DNA of 64,000 nt from assembly GCA_964440915.1 (NCBI GenBank), contig CAYTTV010000016.1:1-64000 (forward strand). The letters run 5' to 3'. A program made the translations under genes and the position numbers. The first letter of the stretch is position 1; every line of letters begins with the position of its first letter. Origin of the DNA: CAMPJM01 sp964440915 (lineage in GTDB: Bacteria; Bacteroidota; Bacteroidia; Cytophagales; Cyclobacteriaceae). Positions 25,012 to 33,807 of this stretch are shown here, in pieces. Under the pieces are notes generated by a model. That model had not been told where the DNA came from and made no database searches. It saw nothing but the letters and a program-made list of their open reading frames with translations.

Positions 25012-26915
25012 ATATGAATGATAAGGTAGCTTTTCTAAAAAACGTAAAACCCTTTGATTTGCTTCCTGCCGAGGTGCTACAGGAAGCTGCGGAGATGTTG
25101 CAAGAAGTGGCTCCTATAGGGGAAACAGTGCTGTACTTACAAGATGCCTCTAAACTGCAAGGTTTAGATATTATCGTGAAGGGTCAATATGAGGTTTTTT
25201 TCTATGATAGCGAAAACAACAAAAGACTCAAAGAAACTTTGTCGATCGGTCGAATATATGGAGGCATCTCTATTCTGTTGAATAAGAGGAGGTCTATAAG
25301 AACCGTTGTCCCTTCCAAAGGAACCTTGGTATACACACTTCCCCGAAAAGCCTTCAGGTCTCTCTGTCAAGCGTATGAGGCGTTCTTTCAATATTTTACG
25401 GCTGAATATGGGAGAAAGATCATCAATGATGAATATGCACATTTTTTGCGGCAGAGCCTGCCGGGAAGTAACAATTTTATCAGTGCAGATCAATTTTTTT
25501 CAAAGCGGATTACAGCCATAGTCCCTCGAAAAGTATATACCTGTTCTCCTCAAACCCCTATCTATGAAGTAGCCCATCTTATGGCTACCAATAAAGCCAG
25601 TTGTGTGTTTGTAGAAGATCAAGGTGAATTACTGGGCTATGTTACAGATATGACCTTGAGAGACAATGTCGTTTCCAAACGTGTTTCCCTTGATGAACCT
25701 ATTGATCAATACATGGACAATCCGATTGTTAGGATTGGGAGTGATGCATATGTATATGAGGCCATCTTGTTGATGTTTAGTACAAGAACGCGTTATCTCT
25801 TGATCGAAGATAATGGCAAGGCCACAGGGTTACTCAGCCGAAATAAATTGTTGACAGATCAGGCGCAATCACCCTTTGTATTCATCCAGTCGGTACGTCA
25901 ATCTACTTCTACACAAGAACTGAAAAGGAAATGGGATAGGATACCTGGTCTTATATACCAACTGCTGGATAGGGGAGTAAAGGCCGAAATCGTAAATCAA
26001 ATCATAACGGCCACATCTGACACCATTGCTCAAAAAGTAATAGAAGGGGTCATAAATGAGATAGGAAAGCCGCCGGCTAAGTTTGCTTTTATGGTGCTGG
26101 GGAGCGAAGGCCGTAAGGAGCAGAGTTTGAAAACAGATCAAGACAATGCTATCATATATGAGGATAAAGCGAACGAGCAAAGAGAGCTGGTAAGAGCGTA
26201 CTTTCTTCTGTTTGCAGAGAAGGTTAATGAGCGATTGGATACCATAGGCTTTAGTTTTTGTACTGGCGGATTTATGGCCAAAAACCCCAAATGGACTCAT
26301 TCTTTGTCGCATTGGAAAAATAATTACAAACAATGGATAGATAGGCCTGAGCCTGAAGCCGTCATGAAAGTAGCAACTTTTTTTGACTGCCGTCATGTGT
26401 ATGGTGAGAAGTCGCTCATTGATGAGTTAAAAGTCTATATAGGCCAAAGGTTGAAAGAACCCTCGGAAATGTTTTTATATAATATGGCTGTTAATGCCTT
26501 GCAATATGAGCCACCATTGACCTTCTTTAACAACTTTCGCACCTTCACCAAAGGTTCTCAGCGTGTGTTTGACCTAAAAAAGACAATGACACCTATTGTG
26601 GACTTGGTGCGGATATATGCTTTGAAACATCTTATTTTTAAGACCAATACCGGTGTGCGTATTCAAGAACTGTATGCACTAAAGGTATTTGATGAAAAGG
26701 AATACAATGAGCTCATGCAGTCTTATTACTACCTTATGGGCATGCGTTTAAAAATGCAGTCAGAACATATTATCCGTGACAAAAATAAACCGCACAATTA
26801 TATCGATCCATCAAGACTCACCAAAATTGAACGTGCCACACTCAAGCAAATTTTCAAGATTATTGAAAACTTTCAATTGAAGATAAAAATAGCGTTTACC
26901 AAATCATTGAGATAA
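25005..26915 (+). CDS. cNMP-binding, CBS-pair, DUF294 nucleotidyltransferase-like protein
   Basis: 636 residues. A cyclic-nucleotide-binding-like domain covers about residues 15-135 (VKGQYEVFFYDSEN, GRIYGGISILLNKRRSIRTVVPSKG). A CBS pair follows (about 180-285: PIYEVAHLMATNKASCVFVEDQGELLGYVTD and the second half GKATGLLSRNKLLTD). The nucleotidyltransferase motif is GSEGRKEQS then TDQDNAII, with Ser367, Asp378 and Asp380 as the likely Mg/nucleotide residues. A helical DUF294 C-terminal domain ends the protein. The architecture resembles GlnD-type sensor transferases, with adenylate or another nucleotide as probable ligand and an unknown target. Start may be the ATG at 25005 or 25014. Overlaps the exonuclease gene. 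Confidence 0.9.
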   Translation: MVNMNDKVAFLKNVKPFDLLPAEVLQEAAEMLQEVAPIGETVLYLQDASKLQGLDIIVKGQYEVFFYDSENNKRLKETLSIGRIYGGISILLNKRRSIRTVVPSKGTLVYTLPRKAFRSLCQAYEAFFQYFTAEYGRKIINDEYAHFLRQSLPGSNNFISADQFFSKRITAIVPRKVYTCSPQTPIYEVAHLMATNKASCVFVEDQGELLGYVTDMTLRDNVVSKRVSLDEPIDQYMDNPIVRIGSDAYVYEAILLMFSTRTRYLLIEDNGKATGLLSRNKLLTDQAQSPFVFIQSVRQSTSTQELKRKWDRIPGLIYQLLDRGVKAEIVNQIITATSDTIAQKVIEGVINEIGKPPAKFAFMVLGSEGRKEQSLKTDQDNAIIYEDKANEQRELVRAYFLLFAEKVNERLDTIGFSFCTGGFMAKNPKWTHSLSHWKNNYKQWIDRPEPEAVMKVATFFDCRHVYGEKSLIDELKVYIGQRLKEPSEMFLYNMAVNALQYEPPLTFFNNFRTFTKGSQRVFDLKKTMTPIVDLVRIYALKHLIFKTNTGVRIQELYALKVFDEKEYNELMQSYYYLMGMRLKMQSEHIIRDKNKPHNYIDPSRLTKIERATLKQIFKIIENFQLKIKIAFTKSLR

Positions 26916-26918
26916 GGC

Positions 26919-26954
26919 CAGGGGCAAAACTTGTAATGCTCAAGTTCTGCCCTG
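26919..26954. terminator. Hairpin between convergent genes
   Basis: CAGGGGCAAAACTTG (26919-26933) pairs with CAAGTTCTGCCCTG (26941-26954) with two small interruptions, followed by TTTAAACG on the plus strand. It lies directly after the stop of the CBS/DUF294 gene and before the stop of the minus-strand gene at 26978. Confidence 0.72.
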
Positions 26955-26977
26955 TTTAAACGCTTTAACATTTAAGT

Positions 26978-28144
26978 TTAAAATCGCATTACAGCGACTG
27001 AATCCGTTTCGACAGAATACTCTGGTAAATCTTCTTTATCTAAAGTAAACACTTGTCCGCCATTCAAGAAAGTGTCGATGACCGCCTTGTTCAGCAAACA
27101 GTAGTCCCCTTCCTGCCTGGTTTGGTGCACTTCTACAGACTGATCCTCTTCATGAAATTTGCCCCAGATTTGCTTATACTTTGCTACAAAAAGCGCCTCT
27201 ATACGTCCGTTTGCAGCAGCAGGCACAATTCTGGCCAGGTCGTAGGAAGTCCGGCCAGTGCCGGCCAGTTCATCGTATTTTTTCATATTATCTTCCCGCT
27301 CTCTATTAAAGATGTTCCTTACTATTTCCCAGGTCTTTTGATGGATTTGATCGACCTTTACTTCATCAGGGTTGCCATCCACGCTCTTTTCTAGAAGGTG
27401 ACCGTATTGGTTCACGCTTTTGTATAAAAATTTGATCTTTTCTGTGCCATAAAGAATGAGTGGTCCATGCTCTTCTTTTATCATATCAAAAATCGCAGCG
27501 GATACCCTTCTTAAGTAATCTTCCAAAACGAAATCGTCCCTTTCATCTTCTGCTCCTTGACCATGATATACCGTTTGATTAACTCTTCCTGTGGCATTGC
27601 CACCTCTGCGTTGAATGTCAGCAGTTACTTCTGTATATCGCATGGCTTCCTCTAAGCTTCTGGGCATATCCTTTGGTGTTTGTAAGGGGTTTATCCTATA
27701 TCGCGTTGCTTCAAAAAAGCGGATTTTGTTTATACTTAAGGCAAGTATATAATAATGATCCTCCCCTTGGGCCACCGGCATTAAGTCTTTTAGATTAAAG
27801 GTGTTTGAAATCATCAAAGATTCTTCAAAGGAATAGGGGAGTCTATAATAGGCGAAGAAGTCGTCAGCAATAAATAGTGCTAATCCGTCTAATTGCTGTC
27901 GCCAAAAGCCCGTATCTTCCAAGAGATTGTAAGCCTCTTTTAAGAACTCTTTTGCGCTTGCCTCAGAAAGCCCTTTTCGCACAAGTTCGTTTTTAGCCTT
28001 TTGCACTTGGTTCTTCAGCATAATGATGTCCTTTCCATTATTGACTGCTTCACCTGAACGATGGGTAGGTATATATATGGATATAAATGTTTCGCTCTTT
28101 ACATCATTTAGTTTTCTGATTTCTTCTCTATTGAATGGTCTCAT
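26978..28144 (-). CDS. baeRF-type (bacterial archaeo-eukaryotic release factor-like) protein
   Basis: 388 residues, cytoplasmic, no signal. The N-terminal block KSETFISIYIPTHRSGEAVNNGKDIIMLKNQVQKAKNEL, a middle part with GLALFIADDFFAYYRLPYSF, and GPLILYGTEKIKFLYKSVNQYGHLLEKSVDGNPDE are typical of the bacterial relatives of archaeo-eukaryotic peptide release factor, most like families 3 or 7. The C-terminal part has LARIVPAAANGRIEALFVAKYKQIWGKF and a probable L7Ae-like fold end. Such proteins have been proposed to act on stalled ribosomes, but function is not established and the GGQ loop of true release factors is not seen (RRGGNATG is only a loose resemblance). It is monocistronic and convergent with the CBS/DUF294 gene. 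Confidence 0.75.
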   Translation of the reverse strand: MRPFNREEIRKLNDVKSETFISIYIPTHRSGEAVNNGKDIIMLKNQVQKAKNELVRKGLSEASAKEFLKEAYNLLEDTGFWRQQLDGLALFIADDFFAYYRLPYSFEESLMISNTFNLKDLMPVAQGEDHYYILALSINKIRFFEATRYRINPLQTPKDMPRSLEEAMRYTEVTADIQRRGGNATGRVNQTVYHGQGAEDERDDFVLEDYLRRVSAAIFDMIKEEHGPLILYGTEKIKFLYKSVNQYGHLLEKSVDGNPDEVKVDQIHQKTWEIVRNIFNREREDNMKKYDELAGTGRTSYDLARIVPAAANGRIEALFVAKYKQIWGKFHEEDQSVEVHQTRQEGDYCLLNKAVIDTFLNGGQVFTLDKEDLPEYSVETDSVAVMRF

Positions 28145-28566
28145 AAATAAAAGGAGTTTATTGGAAAATATTGTTTGTGCTACGATGCCCCGGGTGCTTT
28201 GTTTGTCTACATATCTGAATCATGAGCTTGGTACGTAAAACAACCCCAAAGCTTATATAGTTGTTTAAAAGTGATAGTTAATGTCGCACAATATTTCGGC
28301 ATCAATTTTAAATTATAATGCACCTGTGCTATTATTGGCATTATATTGGATGATTGTGTTTTGATATATGGGATATTTGGTAATTATTTTTAAGCGCTCT
28401 TAGAAGTAACTTGTTGCGCTTTTGCAAATGGAGGAATATCGCCTTACTTTGAGGGAAATGTTGAGTTTTTTTTGGCTATATGCCTAACTTTTCCTCATTT
28501 AATTTGCTATTATTTACAAATTGCCATTTATTACATGTCAGTATTTGATGTATTAATTTAAAAGTA
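28145..28566. other. AT-rich intergenic region with divergent promoters
   Basis: These 422 bases separate two divergently transcribed genes. No gene or RNA is visible. Near the right end TAATTTG (about 28499) resembles a -7 box for the secreted protein at 28567, without a matching -33 element. Confidence 0.4.
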
Positions 28567-29082
28567 ATGAACATGCAAAACAGATTGAATCGAGTGAGGG
28601 TCTTTTTTATGACAATTTTGGCTATGACAGCGTTTACAATGGTGCAGGCACAGGATGTGGAGATAAGCGATGATGATCTAGAAAAGTATGCCATGGTCAT
28701 GGATTCCATAGATGCCATGAAGTCTAATATTCAGAAAGAGTACAATGCTTTGATTCAAAGCGAAGAGCTGATGGCTGGAGGGCGTAGGTTTGTGGAAATC
28801 CAAGCTGCTGTTAAAGATTCTACCAAATTAGCGGAGATGGAAGTAACAGAGGAAGAGATGATGGTATATAATAATATCCAAGCTAAATACGAGGAAATGA
28901 CCGCCGAGTTTAAGGAGAATTATACTTCTCTAATAAAAGATGAGCTAGGCGGAACACTTTATAATCAGGTCACGAAAGCTTTGCGTAGCGATGCTGAAGT
29001 GAAAGCGCGTTATGATGAAATTTTAGCCAAAGTAAAGAACGGTTCGGGAGAAGCTGAAACGGAAGCAGATTTAGAAGGATAA
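28567..29082 (+). CDS. Small secreted helical protein, DUF4168-like
   Basis: 171 residues. A signal peptide ends at about residue 28 (FTMVQAQ). The rest is helical and acidic: ISDDDLEKYAMVMDSIDAMK, EMEVTEEEMMVYNNIQAKYEEM, ALRSDAEVKARYDEILAKVKN. The pattern of a phrase like 'SDDDLEKYA' near the N terminus and 'YxxIxxxxxxD' helices resembles DUF4168 proteins, which are exported and of unknown role. A stem-loop terminator follows. No operon partner. Family assignment is tentative. Confidence 0.65.
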   Translation: MNMQNRLNRVRVFFMTILAMTAFTMVQAQDVEISDDDLEKYAMVMDSIDAMKSNIQKEYNALIQSEELMAGGRRFVEIQAAVKDSTKLAEMEVTEEEMMVYNNIQAKYEEMTAEFKENYTSLIKDELGGTLYNQVTKALRSDAEVKARYDEILAKVKNGSGEAETEADLEG

Positions 29083-29109
29083 GTTCTAGACATGCTGGCA
29101 TTAAAAGAG

Positions 29110-29157
29110 AAAGCAGAAGTTACGCCATTTTCAGGTTAGTATCTTCTGCTTTTTTTG
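29110..29157 (+). terminator. Rho-independent terminator
   Basis: AAAGCAGAAG (29110-29119) and CTTCTGCTTT (29143-29152) form a perfect 10-bp stem with a 23-base loop, followed by a T run to 29157. It ends the gene at 28567-29082. Confidence 0.85.
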
Positions 29158-29180
29158 TGCCGTAAAGAAAATTATAGTCC

Positions 29181-30254
29181 TTATTTTTTCTTCACCAAAT
29201 CATTTTTTGACAGGCCATTAATCACCTCTATATTTATGCCGTCCGATAGCCCTACGGTTATTTCTCTTCGTTCGAACTTTTGTGGTGCTGTTTGGAACTC
29301 AACAAATACTTTGTCTTCCTCAAATAGCAGGTTTTGTTCTTTGATCGCCAAAACGTTGTCTCTTTTTTCTAAGACAATGTCGGCGTTGGCACTGTAGCCA
29401 GCCCTTAAAAAAGTATTTTCTCTTAAATTTACTTCGGCTTTAATAGGGAACTGTATTGCACCTTCTTCTTCCACACCTTTTGGAGAAATAAATTCAAGAG
29501 TGGCTTGGAAGATTTCTGTGTCCAAGGCCCCAATAGTTAGGTTAAGGTCCATTCCTTCCATTAGCTTTCCCACTTCCGACTCATCCACCTTTCCTTCAAA
29601 AATCATTTCGTTCATGTCGGCGACAAATGCAATGGTAGTACCTTCGTTGAAAGTGTTGCTCTCTATTACAAAGGTCCCTTCCTTGACAGGCACGTCCAGC
29701 ACCATGCCTTCTGCCGTTGAGCGCACCAGGTTCGAGACATTTTCTGATTTTTTGGAAGCACCTTCCTTGATCAGGTCTAGGTTGTTTTCGGCAGTTTCCA
29801 AGGCTTGTTTTGCCAGGTTATATTCTAATAAGTACTGATTGAATTCAAATTCTGAGATGACTTTTTGATCGAATAAACCCTGCTGCCGCGCTAATTCTTT
29901 CTCGGCATTTTTGTAGTTAATGGTGGCATTTTTTACGCTGGCTTCAGCATTGTTGAGCGTCACCACATCAGGTATGATTTTGATCTTGGCGATGAGTTGC
30001 CCTTGCTTGACCTCATTGCCGGCTTCGACATATAGCTTTTCAACCACCCCAGAAACTTGCGATTTTAGTTCGATTTCTTTCCGAGGAACAATAGAACCTG
30101 TTGCTACAGTCTTTTTGATAATGTTGGCTACAAAAAGGGAGTCCGTTTCGTAGACAACGGGAGGTTCAACCGATTTTTGGTAAAGAAAATATCCGGTCCC
30201 GAAAAAGCTTGCTATCAAAACGATTACAATAACAATGGTGACTACTTTTTTCAT
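29181..30254 (-). CDS. Periplasmic adaptor (MacA/HlyD-like) of an ABC exporter
   Basis: 357 residues. An N-terminal membrane anchor (VVTIVIVIVLIASFFGTGYFLYQ) precedes a biotinyl-lipoyl-like hairpin domain: GSIVPRKEIELKSQVSGVVEKLYVEAGNEVKQGQLIAKI. A coiled-coil hairpin follows (about 100-155, NAEASVKNATINYKNAEKELARQQ), then the second lipoyl half (AEGMVLDVPVKEGTFVIE) and beta-barrel parts. It links an inner-membrane transporter to an outer-membrane channel. It is the last gene of a four-gene operon with two FtsX-type permeases and an ATPase. Substrate is unknown. Confidence 0.9.
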   Translation of the reverse strand: MKKVVTIVIVIVLIASFFGTGYFLYQKSVEPPVVYETDSLFVANIIKKTVATGSIVPRKEIELKSQVSGVVEKLYVEAGNEVKQGQLIAKIKIIPDVVTLNNAEASVKNATINYKNAEKELARQQGLFDQKVISEFEFNQYLLEYNLAKQALETAENNLDLIKEGASKKSENVSNLVRSTAEGMVLDVPVKEGTFVIESNTFNEGTTIAFVADMNEMIFEGKVDESEVGKLMEGMDLNLTIGALDTEIFQATLEFISPKGVEEEGAIQFPIKAEVNLRENTFLRAGYSANADIVLEKRDNVLAIKEQNLLFEEDKVFVEFQTAPQKFERREITVGLSDGINIEVINGLSKNDLVKKK

Positions 30255-30283
30255 ATAATGATGATTTTTATATAATTTAATTT

Positions 30284-31549
30284 TTAATCGACTCTAATGG
30301 CCTCTATAGGGCTTATGTTTGCGGCTTTTTTTGCAGGAATTAATCCGGCCAGCATCCCAAAAACAATCAAGGTGATTAAGGAGGCTATGGCAATGGTTAT
30401 ATCTACGTTTGGTGGGCCAAACATACCCATCGTTCCTCCGGGCTGTTGTTCAACAAAAGCACCTAGGGATTCGATGACAAGTGTTCCTAATAATATGCCC
30501 ATATACCCTGATAGTGCGGTGATGATGACGGATTCTTGTAAGATGAGCGAAACGATCGAAAATGGCGTTGCCCCCAAGGCTTTTCTTATCCCTATTTCTT
30601 TAGTTCGCTCTTTTACAATGATCAACATGATGTTGCTGACCCCTATGACGCCAGCGAGCAAGGTGCCTGTGCCGACTATCCACACAAATATGCTGATGCC
30701 AGCAAATAACCCATTGATTTGCCCAAACTCCTCTTCCAAGTTGTTCGATCCTAATGCATTTTTATCTTCTGGGTGAATCCTATGGGTTTCTCCAAGCACC
30801 CTTCTGATGTTTTCTTCCACCTGGCTTACTTTTGCGCCCGGCTTTGCTGTAAAGGCAAAATAGCCAACATTATTGCCATAGTTAAAAGCTTGCTGAAAAG
30901 TAGTGAAAGGAATATAAATGGTCTGTGTATCGCGGTTGCCCTGTTCTCCGCTCCTCAATGATTTGAACATACCCACAACCTGAAAGTTTACGCCATTTAT
31001 CATGATGTATTCGCCAATGGGGTCTTCGCCGGGTTCGAAAAGGATATTCACGACACTTTCGCCGATAACCGCTGTCTTTCTTTTATCTTCGATATCTTTC
31101 TTATTGATATGGCGGCCTTTATAGATATCCACAATTTGCACTTGCTGATATTCGGGATAGTCTCCGAAAACGGAAAACGCACCAGTTTTTGTCTTTCTGC
31201 TAACGTTGTTTCCGCCGCGCCAACCACCTAGGTTGTTTCTTGGAGCGATCACGCCAAGGCCCTCAACCTGCTGCTCCAGGCGTATTTTATCCTCATTCTT
31301 AAAACTGATGAACCGGCCAGGTTGCATTCCTTTGTAGGCCATAGTGGTTCTATTGCTCCATATAAAGCCGCTATTGGTTGCCCATCCGCTGAAGTTTTTT
31401 GTAACACCACGCTCAAGCCCATTTCCTGTGCCCAGCAAAAGCAATAGCATGAATATTCCCCAAAACACTCCAAACATGGTGAGGAAAGTCCTGAGTTTAT
31501 TCTTTCGCATGGTGGCGAGTATCTCTTGCCATTTATCGTAGTCGAACAT
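30284..31549 (-). CDS. MacB-like ABC permease (FtsX family), second copy
   Basis: 421 residues. Topology is MacB-like: one N-terminal membrane helix (KLRTFLTMFGVFWGIFMLLLLLGTG), a large periplasmic domain (about 45-275) and three C-terminal helices with the FtsX signatures IMLIIVKERTKEIGIRKALGATPFSIVSLILQESVIIT and GMLAGLIPAKKAANISPIEAIR. Unlike E. coli MacB it has no fused ATPase. It is 35 bp downstream of a related permease gene, so the transporter is probably a heterodimer of the two. MacB-type transporters pump or use mechanotransmission without moving substrate through the membrane. Confidence 0.93.
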   Translation of the reverse strand: MFDYDKWQEILATMRKNKLRTFLTMFGVFWGIFMLLLLLGTGNGLERGVTKNFSGWATNSGFIWSNRTTMAYKGMQPGRFISFKNEDKIRLEQQVEGLGVIAPRNNLGGWRGGNNVSRKTKTGAFSVFGDYPEYQQVQIVDIYKGRHINKKDIEDKRKTAVIGESVVNILFEPGEDPIGEYIMINGVNFQVVGMFKSLRSGEQGNRDTQTIYIPFTTFQQAFNYGNNVGYFAFTAKPGAKVSQVEENIRRVLGETHRIHPEDKNALGSNNLEEEFGQINGLFAGISIFVWIVGTGTLLAGVIGVSNIMLIIVKERTKEIGIRKALGATPFSIVSLILQESVIITALSGYMGILLGTLVIESLGAFVEQQPGGTMGMFGPPNVDITIAIASLITLIVFGMLAGLIPAKKAANISPIEAIRVD

Positions 31550-31584
31550 TTGTCGTAGTCAATGACTTAGTTTAGGCTTATATT

Positions 31585-32829
31585 TTATTCATCTTTCAAC
31601 GCTGTTATAGGATTTACTTTGGCTGCTTTTCGTGCGGGGAAAAAGCCTGCCATGGCACCTGCTATCACCAACATTATGGTAGCAGAGGCTGCGGCGCTCA
31701 GGTCTACTTCAGGATTTTTGAAGAATTCTGTTTCGATGCCAAAATTGATTATGGCCCAATTGATGAATTCCATAAGGCTTATTCCTGCCAATAGGCCTAT
31801 GTATCCCGCTATAAGTGTAATGGTAATGGACTCCTGAAGGAAAAGCCAAACGATCGAGCTTGGTGTGGCACCGAGTGCTTTTCTTACGCCAATTTCCCGT
31901 GTCCTTTCTTTCACCACAATGAGCATGATATTGCTGACACCCACGATGCCAGCGATAATGGTTCCAAAGCCTACCACCCACACAAAAATTCGAATCCCAT
32001 CAAACAAGCTACTAAACTTTTGAAACTCTTCAACATTGTTCCACACGTAAAGCGCCCGCGTATCCTCAGGAGAGAATTTGTGCCGCTGTGACATCAGGGA
32101 GACGACATTTTGCTTGATGATATTTGACTCTTCTACACTGGCGTTGCCCACCGTAAACATAATCTGATGGAGTTGATTCGTGCCGCCATAGGTAAGTTGG
32201 GCCACTGAAATAGGAATAAATATCCTGCGCATTTCTTCGTCGCCACCCCCATCCTTAAAAACACCTACCACTTTGTACATGATTCCCCTCACATTGATTT
32301 CTTTCCCAATTGGGTCCTCCTCGCCAAATAGCCCTTCTGCCACCTTGGTGCCTATTGCGGCTACCTTACGTCTTTGTTTCCAGTCTATTTCATTGATAAA
32401 GCGCCCTTTGACTGCAGTTTGATTCTCCAAAAACTGATGTTCAGGATGGCACCCCATTACTTCAAATGAAGAATATTTATCTTTATATCGGACGGTGAAC
32501 TCGCCATAACAATAGAACCTGCCAGTAATAAATTCTACTTCTCTTACTTGCTGCATTATCTGGCCGAAATCTTCATTGTCTAAACGGATTTGCTTGCCCG
32601 GCTTCGTTCCTTTATAAGGTATACTGGTCTGGCCTGCATTGAGCCACAGGCTGTTAGTAGCTACATCGCTAAATTGCGACTCGACGCCATTTTGAAGGCC
32701 TGTGCCAAAACCTAAAAGCAGTATGAGCATGAAAATGCCCCAAGAAACGCTGAATGCCGTCAAGAAAGTGCGTAGCTTGTTTTTCTTAACGGTATGATAA
32801 ATCTCCTGCCAATTATCAAATTCAAACAT
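31585..32829 (-). CDS. MacB-like ABC permease (FtsX family), first copy
   Basis: 414 residues. Same plan as its downstream neighbour: N-terminal helix LRTFLTAFSVSWGIFMLILLLGFGTG, periplasmic domain, and C-terminal helices with IVVKERTREIGVRKALGATPSSIVWLFLQESITITLIAGY and GAMAGFFPARKAAKVNPITAL. The two permeases are clearly paralogous yet diverged in the periplasmic part, as expected for a heterodimer. It lies 42 bp after the ATPase gene. The product acts in the inner membrane with the adaptor encoded at the end of the operon. Confidence 0.93.
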   Translation of the reverse strand: MFEFDNWQEIYHTVKKNKLRTFLTAFSVSWGIFMLILLLGFGTGLQNGVESQFSDVATNSLWLNAGQTSIPYKGTKPGKQIRLDNEDFGQIMQQVREVEFITGRFYCYGEFTVRYKDKYSSFEVMGCHPEHQFLENQTAVKGRFINEIDWKQRRKVAAIGTKVAEGLFGEEDPIGKEINVRGIMYKVVGVFKDGGGDEEMRRIFIPISVAQLTYGGTNQLHQIMFTVGNASVEESNIIKQNVVSLMSQRHKFSPEDTRALYVWNNVEEFQKFSSLFDGIRIFVWVVGFGTIIAGIVGVSNIMLIVVKERTREIGVRKALGATPSSIVWLFLQESITITLIAGYIGLLAGISLMEFINWAIINFGIETEFFKNPEVDLSAAASATIMLVIAGAMAGFFPARKAAKVNPITALKDE

Positions 32830-32871
32830 TTCTGACTTTGCTTATAGTTTTTTAGCTTCAATTTGGATGGC

Positions 32872-33561
32872 TCATACCGCTGTCCCTATCTCATAATTCT
32901 GATTGAGTATCAGACCGTCTTTTAGTCGGATCACGCGGTCGGTTTTTGTGGCAACATCATTTTCATGGGTCACAATTACAATCGTTTTCCCCGATTTGTT
33001 CACTTCTTTGAATATCTCCATCACTTCGTAAGAGGTCTGACTGTCGAGTGCTCCGGTAGGCTCATCAGCAAGAATTACCTTTGGATTGGAAATCAATGCC
33101 CTTGCGATGGCCACACGCTGCTTTTGGCCTCCAGACATTTCGCTAGGCATGTGTTCGGCCCATTGAAGCAAACCGACCTTGTCCAGGTACTCCAAGGCCA
33201 ACTTGTTCCGCTTGCTCCTGCTTACCTTCTGATAATATAATGGGAGTGCCACGTTTTCCATGGCATTTTTGAAATTTAACAAGTTGAAGGATTGGAAAAC
33301 AAAACCTAAGAATTGGTTTCTATAATAGGCGGCCTTTGATTCGCTTAGTTTTTTCATGGCCGTGCCTGCCAAAATATATTCCCCCGTATCGTATTGGTCC
33401 AATATGCCCAATATGTTTAACAGTGTTGACTTGCCAGAGCCAGATGAGCCCATAATGGACACGAACTCCCCCTCAGCAATATGCATGTCTATACCTTTCA
33501 ACACGTGCAGGAGCTGCTTGCCTACAGGATATGACTTGTGGATGTTCTTTAACTTTATCAT
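32872..33561 (-). CDS. ABC transporter ATP-binding protein (MacB/LolD type)
   Basis: 229 residues from ATG 33561. A TTG 18 bases upstream would extend the frame, but MIKLKNIHKSYPVGKQ is the standard start. Walker A is GSSGSGKST, the Q loop lies in GFVFQSFNLL, the signature is MSGGQKQR, Walker B is VILADEPTGALDSQ and the switch His is in VIVTHENDVA. All residues for ATP hydrolysis are intact. It is the first gene of the operon and powers the two downstream permeases. Its divergent neighbour at 33808 is 247 bp away. Confidence 0.95.
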   Translation of the reverse strand: MIKLKNIHKSYPVGKQLLHVLKGIDMHIAEGEFVSIMGSSGSGKSTLLNILGILDQYDTGEYILAGTAMKKLSESKAAYYRNQFLGFVFQSFNLLNFKNAMENVALPLYYQKVSRSKRNKLALEYLDKVGLLQWAEHMPSEMSGGQKQRVAIARALISNPKVILADEPTGALDSQTSYEVMEIFKEVNKSGKTIVIVTHENDVATKTDRVIRLKDGLILNQNYEIGTAV

Positions 33562-33807
33562 GGGAACGTAAAAGATCAAATTTCGAAAAAACCGGGTATA
33601 TCACCATACCGTTCATAAAAAATATTGTTTAAAATGTATTTTCATGATGATATAAGAAGCGGCACAACGTTTTCCCGGCTTTGCTACTACATGCGGGGCA
33701 AGCAACAATAAATTTGACTGGACAAGAGTTTAATTAAATTGTAAGAATGTTTAATTTGCGAGTTGAAATAGGCCGCTTGCTAATGTTGGTTGCGGAAAAT
33801 AAACTGA

